Position numbers and translations under genes: made by a program | Source: G965197555 sp965197555 | Lineage (GTDB): Bacteria > Chloroflexota > Dehalococcoidia > Lucifugimonadales > UBA3495 | Reading direction: 5' to 3' | Assembly (NCBI GenBank): GCA_965197555.1 | Contig: OZ240213.1 | Coordinates: 1,922,001-1,986,000, forward strand | Length of the DNA stretch: 64,000 nt | The notes under the pieces: generated by a model | The model's input: the letters and a program-made list of their open reading frames with translations, nothing else | Told to the model about the DNA's origin: nothing | The model's database searches: none | Shown here: positions 16,919 through 25,750 of the stretch, piece after piece | Layout: each line of letters begins with the position of its first letter | How positions within the stretch are numbered: position 1 is the stretch's first letter

Positions 16919-17608
16919 TCAGCTCTCCACTAACCGCTTCAGATGGGCCACCGCTTTCCGGGATGCATCGGCCCGATGGCTGATACGGTTCTTTTCTTCC
17001 AGGGGCAGTTCGGCCATGGTACGCTCATAGGACGGCAGGTAAAATACCGGATCGTAGCCGAAGCCTTCATCGCCTCTGGGTTCATATTCTATCATTCCAG
17101 CCACGGCTCCAACCACCAGGTGCGGGTTTTCCAGCTCCTCACCTCGGTCCGGTAGGGATGGCGGCGTCGATATTGCAATGACGCAGCGAAACCTGGCTGT
17201 CCGCCGTGGCCAGGGAACTCCCTCCAAGTTGCGTAACAATAACCGGACTCGGTCCTGGTCGGACATATTAACTTCCAGACCAACTTCAGAGTCCTCCTCT
17301 TGGCTTTTTCCAATAAAGAGGAGTTGCGGGGATTGCTCCCCATAGCGGGCAGAACGGACACCCGGTTCCCCTCCCAATGCGTCCACTGCCAGGCCCGAAT
17401 CATCGGCCAGGGTGAGGACCCCTGAGAGGGCGCCATAGGTGGCCGCTTTCAAGCGAGCATTTTCCTCAAAGGTCTCGCCGGTCTCTTCAACCTCGTCGGG
17501 GATGCCCAGGTCGTCCAGGGACACCAACTCGAAAGGAATATCACCAAGGAGTTGGCGGTACTCCCTTAGCTTGCCTGGGTTGCGAGTGGCTATTAGTAGC
17601 TTGGGCAT
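16919..17608 (-). CDS. rdgB: XTP/dITP diphosphatase (RdgB/HAM1)
   Basis: This enzyme removes non-canonical purine triphosphates (XTP, dITP) from the nucleotide pool. Visible motifs: the substrate loop ATRNPGKLREY, the catalytic region ETFEENARLKA and LADDSGL, and C-terminal GFGYDPVFY and ISHRADASRKA. At 229 residues it is longer than the usual 200 because of an insert of about 25 residues around positions 95-120 (FIGKSQEEDSEVGLEVNM). It is 11 bases downstream of the dehydrogenase gene and is probably co-transcribed. Confidence 0.93.
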   Translation of the reverse strand: MPKLLIATRNPGKLREYRQLLGDIPFELVSLDDLGIPDEVEETGETFEENARLKAATYGALSGVLTLADDSGLAVDALGGEPGVRSARYGEQSPQLLFIGKSQEEDSEVGLEVNMSDQDRVRLLLRNLEGVPWPRRTARFRCVIAISTPPSLPDRGEELENPHLVVGAVAGMIEYEPRGDEGFGYDPVFYLPSYERTMAELPLEEKNRISHRADASRKAVAHLKRLVES

Positions 17609-17619
17609 TTAACGAGCGC

Positions 17620-18507
17620 TTATTCCCTTCTTATTTCCTCGCTCAGACGCTCCAGCACCAAAAGTAAGGAAGACCAACTAGTATTTTCCGGCCAGTCGAC
17701 GTAAGACGCTTGGTGCACTCCTAGGGCCGCGTTTCCCAACGGTAACGGAACGCTCATTTCCCCTGCTGTTTGTTGGATCAGCGCCAAGTCCTTCAAGAGA
17801 ATTCGGACCTGCGAGCCGCTGCCCAGGAATTCCCGGCGCTGCATCGATGGCCCGATGTAGTCCAGGGCCCAGCTCTGTCCGCTGCTCTTGCCGAAGGTTT
17901 CCAGCAGCGACTTGGGATCGCCTCCCATTGTAACGCCTAGGTGGAAGGCCTCGGCTGCGCCCGCGAGATTGATGGCCAACAGCAAGTTGTTGGCGAGCTT
18001 CACAGTGCTGCCAGCCCCGGACGGCCCCATATGGAGGATATTGTGGCCCATGGCGTTCAACACCGGTAGGGCTTCTTCGTAGGCCTCACGGTCTCCGCCC
18101 ACCATGATGGTGAGACGGCCGGCTGCCGCCGATTCCGGTCCGCCGCTGACCGGTGCGTCCAAGAATCTTGCTCCCCTTATCCCAGCCGCCTCCGCTATGG
18201 TTCGAGAGGTGGAAGGTCCCACGGTGCTGTGGTCTATCAGGACTTGCCCGCATCGAGCGCTGGGTACGACTCCGTCCTCTCCCAGGTACACCTGCTCCAC
18301 GGCGGGCACATCCGGAAGGCAGGTGAGCACTATGTCCGATTCGCGAGTGAGTTGCCCCGGAGATGACGCTGGGCTGGCGCCCAGCGAAACCATGTCATGC
18401 ACCTTCCCTCGGCTTCGGTTGTGGACTTTGAGGTTGAACCCGGCGTTTAGTAGGCATCTGGCCATGGGCATGCCGATATTACCCAGTCCGATGAAGCCAA
18501 CGTTCAT
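17620..18507 (-). CDS. NAD-dependent beta-hydroxyacid dehydrogenase (3-hydroxyisobutyrate type)
   Basis: The protein has 295 residues. An N-terminal Rossmann motif GFIGLGNIGMPMA, the substrate-binding DAPVSGGPESAAAG, and the catalytic lysine segment GSTVKLANNLLL place it in the 3-hydroxyisobutyrate/tartronate semialdehyde dehydrogenase family. It oxidises a beta-hydroxyacid with NAD(P)+; the exact substrate is unknown. It lies between a CaiB family CoA transferase and rdgB, and the transferase could supply or release the matching CoA-linked acid. Confidence 0.85.
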   Translation of the reverse strand: MNVGFIGLGNIGMPMARCLLNAGFNLKVHNRSRGKVHDMVSLGASPASSPGQLTRESDIVLTCLPDVPAVEQVYLGEDGVVPSARCGQVLIDHSTVGPSTSRTIAEAAGIRGARFLDAPVSGGPESAAAGRLTIMVGGDREAYEEALPVLNAMGHNILHMGPSGAGSTVKLANNLLLAINLAGAAEAFHLGVTMGGDPKSLLETFGKSSGQSWALDYIGPSMQRREFLGSGSQVRILLKDLALIQQTAGEMSVPLPLGNAALGVHQASYVDWPENTSWSSLLLVLERLSEEIRRE

Positions 18508-18634
18508 GGCATTTCTTGCCCAATTATTAGCCTGAAATAATCGTTGCTCATTACCGGGAACTGCCCATCGGGAAAAATCCCCACATCGCGTTTGCTCAGG
18601 TCTAAATACTTACCCAAGAATCACCAATCTTGGA

Positions 18635-19858
18635 CTAAATGACTCCCAGCTCTCTCAACTCCAGCAACCGTTGGTCGCCGTAGCCCAGCCAGGAGCCGTA
18701 GACTTCTTGATTGTGCTCTCCCAAGGCAGGTCCGGCGAACTCCACGGCGCCGGGGGTATCGCTGAATTTGGGTACCACACCCAACATGCGGGTGGGACCC
18801 AGGACCGGGTCGTCAATGTTGAGAATGTCCTCCCGTTCCCGGTAGTGGGGATCGTCGGCAATTTGGGCCGCGTCATAGACAGGACCCACAACACCACCGG
18901 AGGGGACCAACTCCTCCATGACCTGATCCAAGGGCCGTTCCCCCAGCCAGCCTTGCAACTCCTGGTTCAGGGCATCCCGGTGCTCCAACCTGGCGGCGTT
19001 GTCCTTGAATCGAGGGTCTTCGATCAAGCCTGGTAGACCCATTGCGCGGGCCAGGCTCTCGAAGGTCCCTTGAGATGTGGCGGAAAGGCCGAGCCACTGG
19101 TCGTCACTGCTCCGGTACAAGCTTCGCGGCGCCGCATCCGGAAAATCGTTACCCACCCTCTCGCGATTGATGCCCAGGAGGTCGTACATCGTCACATGGG
19201 GTATGCATAAGCGAAACAGAGGCTCGAATAAGCTAACGTCGATCACCTGTCCCTTCCGGACTTCTTGTCCGCTGGTCTCCTTATTGGCGTCCCGGTGGTA
19301 AAGTGCCATCATCCCTGCCATGGCGCCGAACAGCCCCGCGACTTCATCGGCCAATGGGACAGGCGGCAGGACGGGCGGTGAGTCTTGGAACCCCGTCATC
19401 CCTACGTAGCCGCTCATACATTCGGCGATGGTGCCGAAGCCTGGCCTCTCCTTGTAAGGGCCGGTCTGCCCGAAACCCGAGAACCTGACCATAATCAGCC
19501 CGGGGTTGTGCTGTTGTAACTCGGTGGGACCGATCCCCCACCTTTCCATCACCCCTGGCCTAAAACCCTCGATGAGCAGGTCGGTCCGTTCGGCCAGGCT
19601 AGTCAACAGCTTTTGACCTTCGGGTTTGGCCAGGTCCAGGGTTATGGACTTCTTGTTGCGAGAGTGGACCTTCCACCACAGGGACACACCGTTGGCGAAG
19701 GGTCCCCAATTACGTAACGGGTCGCCGGAGCCTGGCCGCTCGACCTTGACCACCTCCGCCCCGAAGTCGGCCATCAGGCTACTAGCGGTGCCCCCGGCAA
19801 CAATAACGGATAAGTCCAGAATTTTCAGGCCCTTGAGCGGGCCGCTAGAACTCGGCAT
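18635..19858 (-). CDS. CaiB/BaiF family (class III) CoA transferase
   Basis: This 407-residue protein has the family opening LKGLKILDLSVIVAGGTASS, the FGAEVVKVE and NKKSITLDL segments, and the conserved catalytic aspartate region VPLADEVAGLFGAMAGM. Members move CoA between carboxylic acids by way of an aspartyl-CoA intermediate. The carboxylate used here cannot be read from sequence. It is the first gene of the minus-strand cluster and is divergent from nuoA. Confidence 0.88.
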   Translation of the reverse strand: MPSSSGPLKGLKILDLSVIVAGGTASSLMADFGAEVVKVERPGSGDPLRNWGPFANGVSLWWKVHSRNKKSITLDLAKPEGQKLLTSLAERTDLLIEGFRPGVMERWGIGPTELQQHNPGLIMVRFSGFGQTGPYKERPGFGTIAECMSGYVGMTGFQDSPPVLPPVPLADEVAGLFGAMAGMMALYHRDANKETSGQEVRKGQVIDVSLFEPLFRLCIPHVTMYDLLGINRERVGNDFPDAAPRSLYRSSDDQWLGLSATSQGTFESLARAMGLPGLIEDPRFKDNAARLEHRDALNQELQGWLGERPLDQVMEELVPSGGVVGPVYDAAQIADDPHYREREDILNIDDPVLGPTRMLGVVPKFSDTPGAVEFAGPALGEHNQEVYGSWLGYGDQRLLELRELGVI

Positions 19859-20041
19859 GCTTCCACCCCATCGCGATATTAGCCCAGGTCCCTTGGGCCT
19901 GAAACGGGGCCCACCCCGATCAGCAGGTCCTTACGTTGACCTAGGCAAGTCCAGCGGTCGGCGTCTATGGTAGCAGGCCTCTGGTGGTGTGGTAAGAGGG
20001 GGTGTTTGTACCTTGTTTGCCTATCCAGCAAGAACCCCCTC

Positions 20042-20050
20042 TGCTATAAT
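20042..20050 (+). promoter_or_regulatory. Extended -10 promoter of the nuo operon
   Basis: TGCTATAAT is a perfect -10 with the TGn extension, 36 bases before the nuoA start. No good -35 stands at 16-18 bases, as is allowed for extended -10 promoters. Confidence 0.6.
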
Positions 20051-20085
20051 TGGGCCGAATCTCCAGCCGTCGCGGTCAGAGGGTT

Positions 20086-20469
20086 ATGCTCGAGGACTAT
20101 TATCGTCAGTATGGCCTGATCGCGATTTTCGTGGCCATCTCCTTCATTGTTCCCGCCAGCATGTTGTTGTTCTCCTGGGCCAGTTCCCGTGTCGGGATTC
20201 GTCCCAACAACCCCACTCCGGTCAAGCTGGATACCTATGAATGTGGGATGGAGACCATTGGAGGAAGATGGAACCAGTTCCATTTCCGCTACTACATGTA
20301 CGCGATCCTCTTCGTAATCTTCGATGTCGAGGTAATATTTTTGTATCCCTGGGCCAGTAGATTCCTCCAATTAGAGCTGTTCGCTCTCATTGAGGTGGCT
20401 GCTTTCGTGGCGATTCTTTTGGTGGCTTGGGCCTACGCTTGGCGCAAGCGGGACCTGGAGTGGGGGTAG
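20086..20469 (+). CDS. nuoA: Complex I subunit A
   Basis: This 127-residue membrane subunit has three membrane helices and the conserved loop KLDTYECGMETIG. RWNQFHFRYYMYAILFVIFD and the following VEVIFLYPW form the typical second helix. ATG 20086 (MLEDYYRQYG) is preferred to an in-frame start 36 bases upstream because the upstream codons overlap the promoter and AGAGGG lies just before it. It is the first gene of the nuo operon; nuoB follows after six bases. Confidence 0.93.
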   Translation: MLEDYYRQYGLIAIFVAISFIVPASMLLFSWASSRVGIRPNNPTPVKLDTYECGMETIGGRWNQFHFRYYMYAILFVIFDVEVIFLYPWASRFLQLELFALIEVAAFVAILLVAWAYAWRKRDLEWG

Positions 20470-20475
20470 CAGACT

Positions 20476-21111
20476 ATGACTTTGGAAATCTCCAGAGAGG
20501 GAGGCCCTCTACACAACCGGACCTGGGACATCGACCAGGGTGAAGGCCGGACGGTGCAGCGATTAAAAGACTCCTCAGTTGAGCCACTGGCCGAACCTAT
20601 GATTGAGGTACCGGACGACCTCAAGGGCAACCTGGTGGTCTCTTCCGTGGATGCACTGGTCAACTGGGGACGCAAGTCAGCTTTGTGGCCGGTAAGCTTT
20701 GGGCTGGCTTGCTGCGCCTTTGAAATGATCGCCACCGCCATGGGAAGGTTTGACATTGCCCGATTCGGCATGGAGGCTTTTCGCGCATCTCCCCGGCAAG
20801 CAGACCTGATGATCGTGGCCGGGACTGTCACCTGGAAGATGGCCCCAGCAATCCAGCGAATATACGATCAGATGGGCGACCCCAAGTGGGTCATATCCAT
20901 GGGAGTATGCGCCACCAGCGGTGGACCCTACTATGGCTCCTACAGCGTGGTGCCTGGGGTGGACCACGTCATACCGGTGGACGTGTATGTCCCAGGTTGT
21001 CCACCCAGACCCGACGCTCTTCTTTACGGCGTCATGGAGTTACACGAGAAGATTAAGAAGTACCGCCACCTGCGGAAGTCGCCAATGTCACTCTTTGCAA
21101 AAGAGGAGTAG
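20476..21111 (+). CDS. nuoB: Complex I subunit B (N2 cluster)
   Basis: This 211-residue protein binds the terminal N2 4Fe-4S cluster that passes electrons to quinone. The ligands are the tandem cysteines C79-C80 (GLACCAF), C145 (GVCATSGG) and C175 (VPGCPPRP), all present. It has an extra N-terminal segment of about 45 residues before the conserved core. It lies between nuoA and nuoC in family order. Confidence 0.95.
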   Translation: MTLEISREGGPLHNRTWDIDQGEGRTVQRLKDSSVEPLAEPMIEVPDDLKGNLVVSSVDALVNWGRKSALWPVSFGLACCAFEMIATAMGRFDIARFGMEAFRASPRQADLMIVAGTVTWKMAPAIQRIYDQMGDPKWVISMGVCATSGGPYYGSYSVVPGVDHVIPVDVYVPGCPPRPDALLYGVMELHEKIKKYRHLRKSPMSLFAKEE

Positions 21112-21121
21112 CAAGGACTCC

Positions 21122-21565
21122 ATGCCAATCCAGGCGTTGGCCGGGAAAGAGCTGGCGGACCGTATTGATAGCCAATGGCCTGGGTCGGTGGTGGATTGGA
21201 GGGGCGACTCGGTCTGGGTTGAACCTGCTATGATCGCTGATGTCGCTCACTTCTTACGCGATGATCCCGCTCTGGACTTTCAATATCTTAACTCCATCAG
21301 CGCCGTCGATTTCGTTGACCACTTTGAGGTGGTTTACCATCTGACCTCCCTAAGACATGAACAGACGGCTGTGATCAAGACCCGCGTGCATGGCCGGGAG
21401 TCGGTAGCTCTGCCGTCAGTCTATGAGGTTTGGCGGGGAGCCGACTTCCAGGAAAGGGAAATCTGGGACCTGATGGGGGTCTTTTTCGAGGGCCATCCCA
21501 ATATGAAACGCATCATGCTCTGGGAAGGTTTCCAGGGTCACCCATTGCGAAGAGATTTCTTATAG
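21122..21565 (+). CDS. nuoC: Complex I subunit C
   Basis: This 147-residue peripheral-arm subunit has the family signature EVWRGADFQEREIWDLMGVF, followed by FEGHPNMKRIMLWEGFQGHP and LRRDF. ATG 21122 is chosen because the frame upstream overlaps nuoB without support. It is separate from nuoD, unlike the fused NuoCD of enterobacteria. Confidence 0.93.
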   Translation: MPIQALAGKELADRIDSQWPGSVVDWRGDSVWVEPAMIADVAHFLRDDPALDFQYLNSISAVDFVDHFEVVYHLTSLRHEQTAVIKTRVHGRESVALPSVYEVWRGADFQEREIWDLMGVFFEGHPNMKRIMLWEGFQGHPLRRDFL

Positions 21566-21584
21566 CTATCAGTGGCTGGGTATT

Positions 21585-22691
21585 ATGACCATCCGTACCG
21601 AACCAATGACGGTGAACATTGGGCCCCAGCACCCGAGTACCCACGGGGTATTTCGGCTACGGGTTACCTTCGACGGTGAGGAGATCCTGGAGGTGGAGCC
21701 AGTGTTCGGTTACCTCCATAGGGGGAGCGAGAAGCTGGCCGAGGAGCGGACCTACGTTCAAGTTGTGACCTTGACCGACCGCTTGGACTACGTCTCGTCG
21801 ATGATTAACAATCAAGCCTATTGCTTGGCGGTGGAGGGCCTTTTGGGGGTTGAGGTGCCTCCCCGGGGGAAATACCTGCGTACCCTGGCGGCCGAGCTAC
21901 AACGAATTGCCAGCCACTTGATGGGTATCGGTTTTTTCCTTCAAGACCTGGGCACACTGGGAACCCCATTGATGTATTGTTTTCGCACCAGGGAGCGAAT
22001 CCTGGACCTCTTCGAGATGCTGTGCGGCGCGCGGGTCACCGTAAGCTACATGCGCCCCGGGGGCGTCTTTTTTGATGCCCCGGAGGACTTCTGGCCGGCG
22101 TTGGACCGGTTCATGAAAGATTTTCGATCTGAGTTCTTGGAGATCGAGCAACTGATCCTGGAAAACGAAATCGTCATGGTGCGCACGCGGGGGGTCAGCC
22201 CACTGCCCTTGGACGTAGCCATTGCCAGCTCAGTCAGCGGGCCTATGCTGAGAGCCAGCGGCTTGGCTTGGGACTGGCGCAAGATGCAGCCCTATGATGC
22301 CTATGCCAACGTGGAGTTCGATGTCCCCGTGGCCCAAAACGGGGACAACTACGACCGTTTCTGGGTACGCATGCAGGAGATATATCAAAGCGCTCGGATT
22401 ATAAACCAGTGCGTGGCGCAGGTTGAGCCCGGTCCGTTCCGGGCCGAGCTCCCTCTGGTGTTCCGGCCGGAGCCTGGCACCGAGGCTTATGGCCGGGTGG
22501 AGGCGTCCAAGGGAGAGCTGGCTTTCTACTTGGTCAGCGACGGCGGAGTCAGTCCCTACCGCTGTAAGATCAGGTCGCCATCTTTGATCAACCTGACCGT
22601 TACTGAGCACCTGCTGGTGGGCTGGAAGCTGGCCGACATGATAGTGACCCTTGGCAGCGTCGACATCAATATGGGGGAGGTAGACCGGTGA
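21585..22691 (+). CDS. nuoD: Complex I subunit D
   Basis: This 368-residue quinone-pocket subunit is related to the large subunit of NiFe hydrogenases. The GPQHPSTHGVFRL loop carries the histidine that contacts quinone; YLHRGSEKLAE, the DRLDYVSS segment and SVDINMGEVDR at the C-terminus are typical. The hydrogenase metal-binding cysteines are absent, as expected. Its stop overlaps the nuoH start (GTGA). Confidence 0.95.
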   Translation: MTIRTEPMTVNIGPQHPSTHGVFRLRVTFDGEEILEVEPVFGYLHRGSEKLAEERTYVQVVTLTDRLDYVSSMINNQAYCLAVEGLLGVEVPPRGKYLRTLAAELQRIASHLMGIGFFLQDLGTLGTPLMYCFRTRERILDLFEMLCGARVTVSYMRPGGVFFDAPEDFWPALDRFMKDFRSEFLEIEQLILENEIVMVRTRGVSPLPLDVAIASSVSGPMLRASGLAWDWRKMQPYDAYANVEFDVPVAQNGDNYDRFWVRMQEIYQSARIINQCVAQVEPGPFRAELPLVFRPEPGTEAYGRVEASKGELAFYLVSDGGVSPYRCKIRSPSLINLTVTEHLLVGWKLADMIVTLGSVDINMGEVDR

Positions 22692-23911
22692 ACTGCGTCA
22701 TGGGTCCGGACAATATCCTCCATGACACACTCATGTTCCGGGTGGTCTACGAGTGGGTGGGCTCCGTCCTGCCCTGCTGGTTCGCTTACTTCGTAGCGGG
22801 ACTCCTGATCATGTTTATCCTGGTCAACGCGGTGCTCATGGGCGCGGGGCTGTTTACCTGGACGGAACGCAGACTGATCGGACGGTTTCAGAACCGGGTC
22901 GGACCCAACCGGTGGGGGCCCTTCGGGCTGCTGCAACCTCTGGCCGACCTGGTAAAGCTACTTACCAAAGAGGACTTGACCCCCAGGTCCGCGGACCGGA
23001 TTGCTTTCTTCCTGGTGCCGATTCTGATGATGATGCCGGTCCTCTTGATGCTTGCGGTGGTGCCCTTCGCTAAGAACACTGCGCTGGCCAACCTGAACGT
23101 AGGCGTGCTCTATGTGCTGGCCGTCACGTCCTTGACCACTGTAGCAATCTTCATGGCTGGCTGGTCGTCCAACAACCGCTACGCTCTGTTTGGCGCGGCT
23201 AGGGGTGTTGCGGTCCTGATAAGCTACGAGGTGCCAGTGGTGTTGTGCCTGCTGGGTGTCGTCCTAATAGCGGGCTCCATGTCTCTGGCTGACATTGTGG
23301 CCGCCCAGGCGGTACCGTTCCTGCTGGTGCAGCCCTTGGCCTTATTTGTTTTCCTTGCCGGGACCTCCGCCGAGCTGAACCGTACTCCCTTCGATGTCGC
23401 GGAGGCGGAATCAGAGTTGGTAGCCGGGTATCACACCGAGTACAGCGGCGTAAAGTTTGCGTTGATTCAAGCGGCCGAATTCGGCGGAGTGCTGACGGCT
23501 GCGGCGGTCATTGTCACCTTGTTCCTGAGCGGATGGTCCGGGCCTCTGTCCGACTACCTGGGCTGGCTTTGGTTCTTGCTGAAGGTGGGCGCTGTGGCAT
23601 TCATATTCGTGTGGGTCCGCGCCACCTTTCCCCGTCTGAGGACTGACCAGCTTATGGCCCTGGCATGGAAGTTCTTGCTACCTTTGAGCATGATCAATCT
23701 ATTTGTAACCGCTCTTGAGGTCTTCTTCCTCAGGAATGATGCGGGCCATCTCAGCCAGTCCGATCTATGGATTATGACCGGGATCAATCTGGCTGTGGCC
23801 GTAGTCTGCATCGGTTTATTCGGCAACCTGATTCGGGAAAAGGTCAAACCGGTCCGGCGGCATCCGTCGTTGGCTTCGATGGAGCCAATAATCACCAGTG
23901 AGGTGGGTTAG
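22688..23911 (+). CDS. nuoH: Complex I subunit H
   Basis: This 407-residue polytopic subunit lines the quinone tunnel. Signatures are TWTERRLIGRFQNRVGPNRW, GPFGLLQPLADLVKLLTKED and ELNRTPFDVAEAESELVAGY. GTG 22688 overlaps the nuoD stop; an ATG twelve bases later is an alternative start. Its C-terminal tail of about 20 residues is cytosolic. Confidence 0.95.
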   Translation: MNCVMGPDNILHDTLMFRVVYEWVGSVLPCWFAYFVAGLLIMFILVNAVLMGAGLFTWTERRLIGRFQNRVGPNRWGPFGLLQPLADLVKLLTKEDLTPRSADRIAFFLVPILMMMPVLLMLAVVPFAKNTALANLNVGVLYVLAVTSLTTVAIFMAGWSSNNRYALFGAARGVAVLISYEVPVVLCLLGVVLIAGSMSLADIVAAQAVPFLLVQPLALFVFLAGTSAELNRTPFDVAEAESELVAGYHTEYSGVKFALIQAAEFGGVLTAAAVIVTLFLSGWSGPLSDYLGWLWFLLKVGAVAFIFVWVRATFPRLRTDQLMALAWKFLLPLSMINLFVTALEVFFLRNDAGHLSQSDLWIMTGINLAVAVVCIGLFGNLIREKVKPVRRHPSLASMEPIITSEVG

Positions 23912-23912
23912 A

Positions 23913-24575
23913 ATGTATGGCCTCGCCATGGTCAAGGGCCTGCTAGTTACCCTAAAGAACCTTACTAAGAAGCCCTTCACGGTGCAGTACCCGGAAGAGC
24001 GGCTGCAGCAGCACCCCAGGTTCCGGGGAGAGGAGTTTGCTTGGTATGAAGAAAGATGTACCGGTTGCGCGTCATGCGCCAAGTACTGCCCTCTTGGGAT
24101 TATAAAGATCGTCACTGAACCCAGCGACACTGCTCCCATGCAAGGTGATAAATACCGGCTGAAGGTGTTCGACATAGAGATCGCCCGTTGCATGTTCTGC
24201 GGCCTGTGTGTGGAGGCCTGTCCCTATGACGCGCTGTTCATGGGAAGCGGGTTCGAGCAGGGGCGTTACTCTCGGAAGGAGATGGTCTTAGACATCGATG
24301 ACCTGCGTCAGTCTGAGAAACACCCGAGCACTTTCTTCAGGCCCCAACTCGAGCACGCAGGCTACGACCCCAGGGGTGGTACGCCTTTGGACTGGAAAGA
24401 AGTAGGGAGAGAGTCTTGGCCTTGGCACCAGAGGGAGAAAGCCGGAATGCGGTTGTCCCGGCCAAACCTTGGAGCTGAGACAGCCGCCGGAGCAGGTACA
24501 CCAACGGTGGACGCCTTCGGCGCCGCCGGACGCTCTGATGATGGGGACACTGCTTCCACCGAGGAAGCCGAATAG
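23913..24575 (+). CDS. nuoI: Complex I subunit I (two 4Fe-4S clusters)
   Basis: This 220-residue ferredoxin-like subunit holds clusters N6a and N6b. Cysteines are C49, C52, C55, C59 (CTGCASCAKYC) and C93, C96, C99, C103 (CMFCGLCVEAC). ATG 23913 follows the nuoH stop by one base and GAGGTGGG precedes it. About 45 residues at the C-terminus are a low-complexity tail rich in Ala, Gly and Glu, longer than in classical NuoI. Without NuoEFG, this end of the complex is a plausible docking site for an alternative electron donor. Confidence 0.93.
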   Translation: MYGLAMVKGLLVTLKNLTKKPFTVQYPEERLQQHPRFRGEEFAWYEERCTGCASCAKYCPLGIIKIVTEPSDTAPMQGDKYRLKVFDIEIARCMFCGLCVEACPYDALFMGSGFEQGRYSRKEMVLDIDDLRQSEKHPSTFFRPQLEHAGYDPRGGTPLDWKEVGRESWPWHQREKAGMRLSRPNLGAETAAGAGTPTVDAFGAAGRSDDGDTASTEEAE

Positions 24576-25154
24576 ATGCTGTTCCAGGACATAATCTTCT
24601 GGGTGCTGGCGGTGGTGTCCATTGGGGCTGCCCTTGGCGTCGTCCTAGTAAGAGACCTCTTTCGGGCCGCCTTGCTGCTGGTTTTGGTCTTCATTTCCGT
24701 GGCGGGCTTTTTTGTAATGATGAGCGCGGAGTTCTTGGCCGTTGTGCAGGTGCTCATATACGCCGGAGCCATATCAATACTCATCATATTTGCCGTTATG
24801 CTCACGCGGGACGTGCGGCGAGGCAACCTGCCCAACAGGTTTCAAATCCCGTCGGTGTTACTCGCGGTGTTATTGCTGGCAGCATTGGTGGTGGTGGCGG
24901 TTGACACAAATTGGAGCCTGTTCCCCGAGGGAACCCGGTCCCAAGTGGAGTTCGTGCAGACCAGCGCTGTGGCCAGCGTCAGCCCCGGGGACATGGAGGC
25001 CTCCGGTTTTCTCACCGTTGGTGAGCAGAAATTAGCGCAAGAGGCCACGTTGGCGGACTTGTTGATCGGTGATTTCGTCTTGCCATTCGAAGCAGTTTCG
25101 GTGCTCCTTCTTGCTGCTGTCATTGGAGCGTTGGCGCTGGTGAGGCCGAGGTAG
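24576..25154 (+). CDS. nuoJ: Complex I subunit J
   Basis: This 192-residue protein has five membrane helices and the conserved helix with the pi-bulge region (FFVMMSAEFLAVVQVLIYAG, then AISILIIFAVMLT). A periplasmic loop of about 60 residues between helices 4 and 5 contains SPGDMEASGF. It directly follows nuoI and is followed after six bases by nuoK. Confidence 0.92.
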   Translation: MLFQDIIFWVLAVVSIGAALGVVLVRDLFRAALLLVLVFISVAGFFVMMSAEFLAVVQVLIYAGAISILIIFAVMLTRDVRRGNLPNRFQIPSVLLAVLLLAALVVVAVDTNWSLFPEGTRSQVEFVQTSAVASVSPGDMEASGFLTVGEQKLAQEATLADLLIGDFVLPFEAVSVLLLAAVIGALALVRPR

Positions 25155-25160
25155 GCAACG

Positions 25161-25502
25161 ATGTCGCTGGAGTCCATGCTCATCGTATCGGCTATCTTGT
25201 TCTCCATCGGCCTCTATGGCTCCCTGGCTCGCCGTAACGTTCTGGCGGTCCTGATGTCCATCGAGTTGATGTTCAACGCTGTCAACCTGACCTTCGTCGC
25301 GCTGGCCCGATATGTGGCTCCGGCAGGGTTAAAAGAGAACTTGGTGGAGAACCTTGGGGGGATACTCACCGGCCAGGTCTTTGCAGTTTTCATTATCACA
25401 GTAGCCGCCGCGGAAATAGCCTTGGGCTTGGGAATTGTCTTCGCCATGTACCGCAGCAGCGAGTCGGTAGACTTGACCGATGCCACGGAGCTTCGTAATT
25501 AA
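25161..25502 (+). CDS. nuoK: Complex I subunit K
   Basis: This 113-residue, three-helix subunit contains the conserved buried glutamates in SIELMFNAVNL and VAAAEIALGLGI used in proton transfer. A short Gly/Leu-rich loop insert (LKENLVENLGG) lies between helices 2 and 3. Confidence 0.93.
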   Translation: MSLESMLIVSAILFSIGLYGSLARRNVLAVLMSIELMFNAVNLTFVALARYVAPAGLKENLVENLGGILTGQVFAVFIITVAAAEIALGLGIVFAMYRSSESVDLTDATELRN

Positions 25503-25555
25503 TGGAGCCGATGCCCCCTTTCAAAGAGGAATAGGGGATTTAGCTGGTAGCTAGC

Positions 25556-25750
25556 ATGTGGGTAGAGTATAAGCAAGCGCCAAATTTGATGATGGCGGAG
25601 ATGTGGAAAGAGGTCCTGGAAGGAGAGGGCCTACCGACCCGCATCTTACCTTTAGACGACATACTGGACTGGGGTGAACGGGTCCCGTTTCGAATATTGG
25701 TTCCGAAAGGTCGGGAACACGTGGCCGACGAGATCATAAGGAAGCTTTAG
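25556..25750 (+). CDS. DUF2007-like small protein inside the nuo operon
   Basis: The 64-residue protein resembles DUF2007 putative signal-transducing proteins: APNLMMAEMWKEVLEGEGLP followed by a short beta segment PFRILVPKGREHVADEI. It is soluble, with no cysteines. It lies between nuoK and nuoL, with its stop directly adjoining the nuoL TTG start, so it is co-transcribed and perhaps translationally coupled. Its role in complex I assembly or regulation is unproven. Confidence 0.65.
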   Translation: MWVEYKQAPNLMMAEMWKEVLEGEGLPTRILPLDDILDWGERVPFRILVPKGREHVADEIIRKL

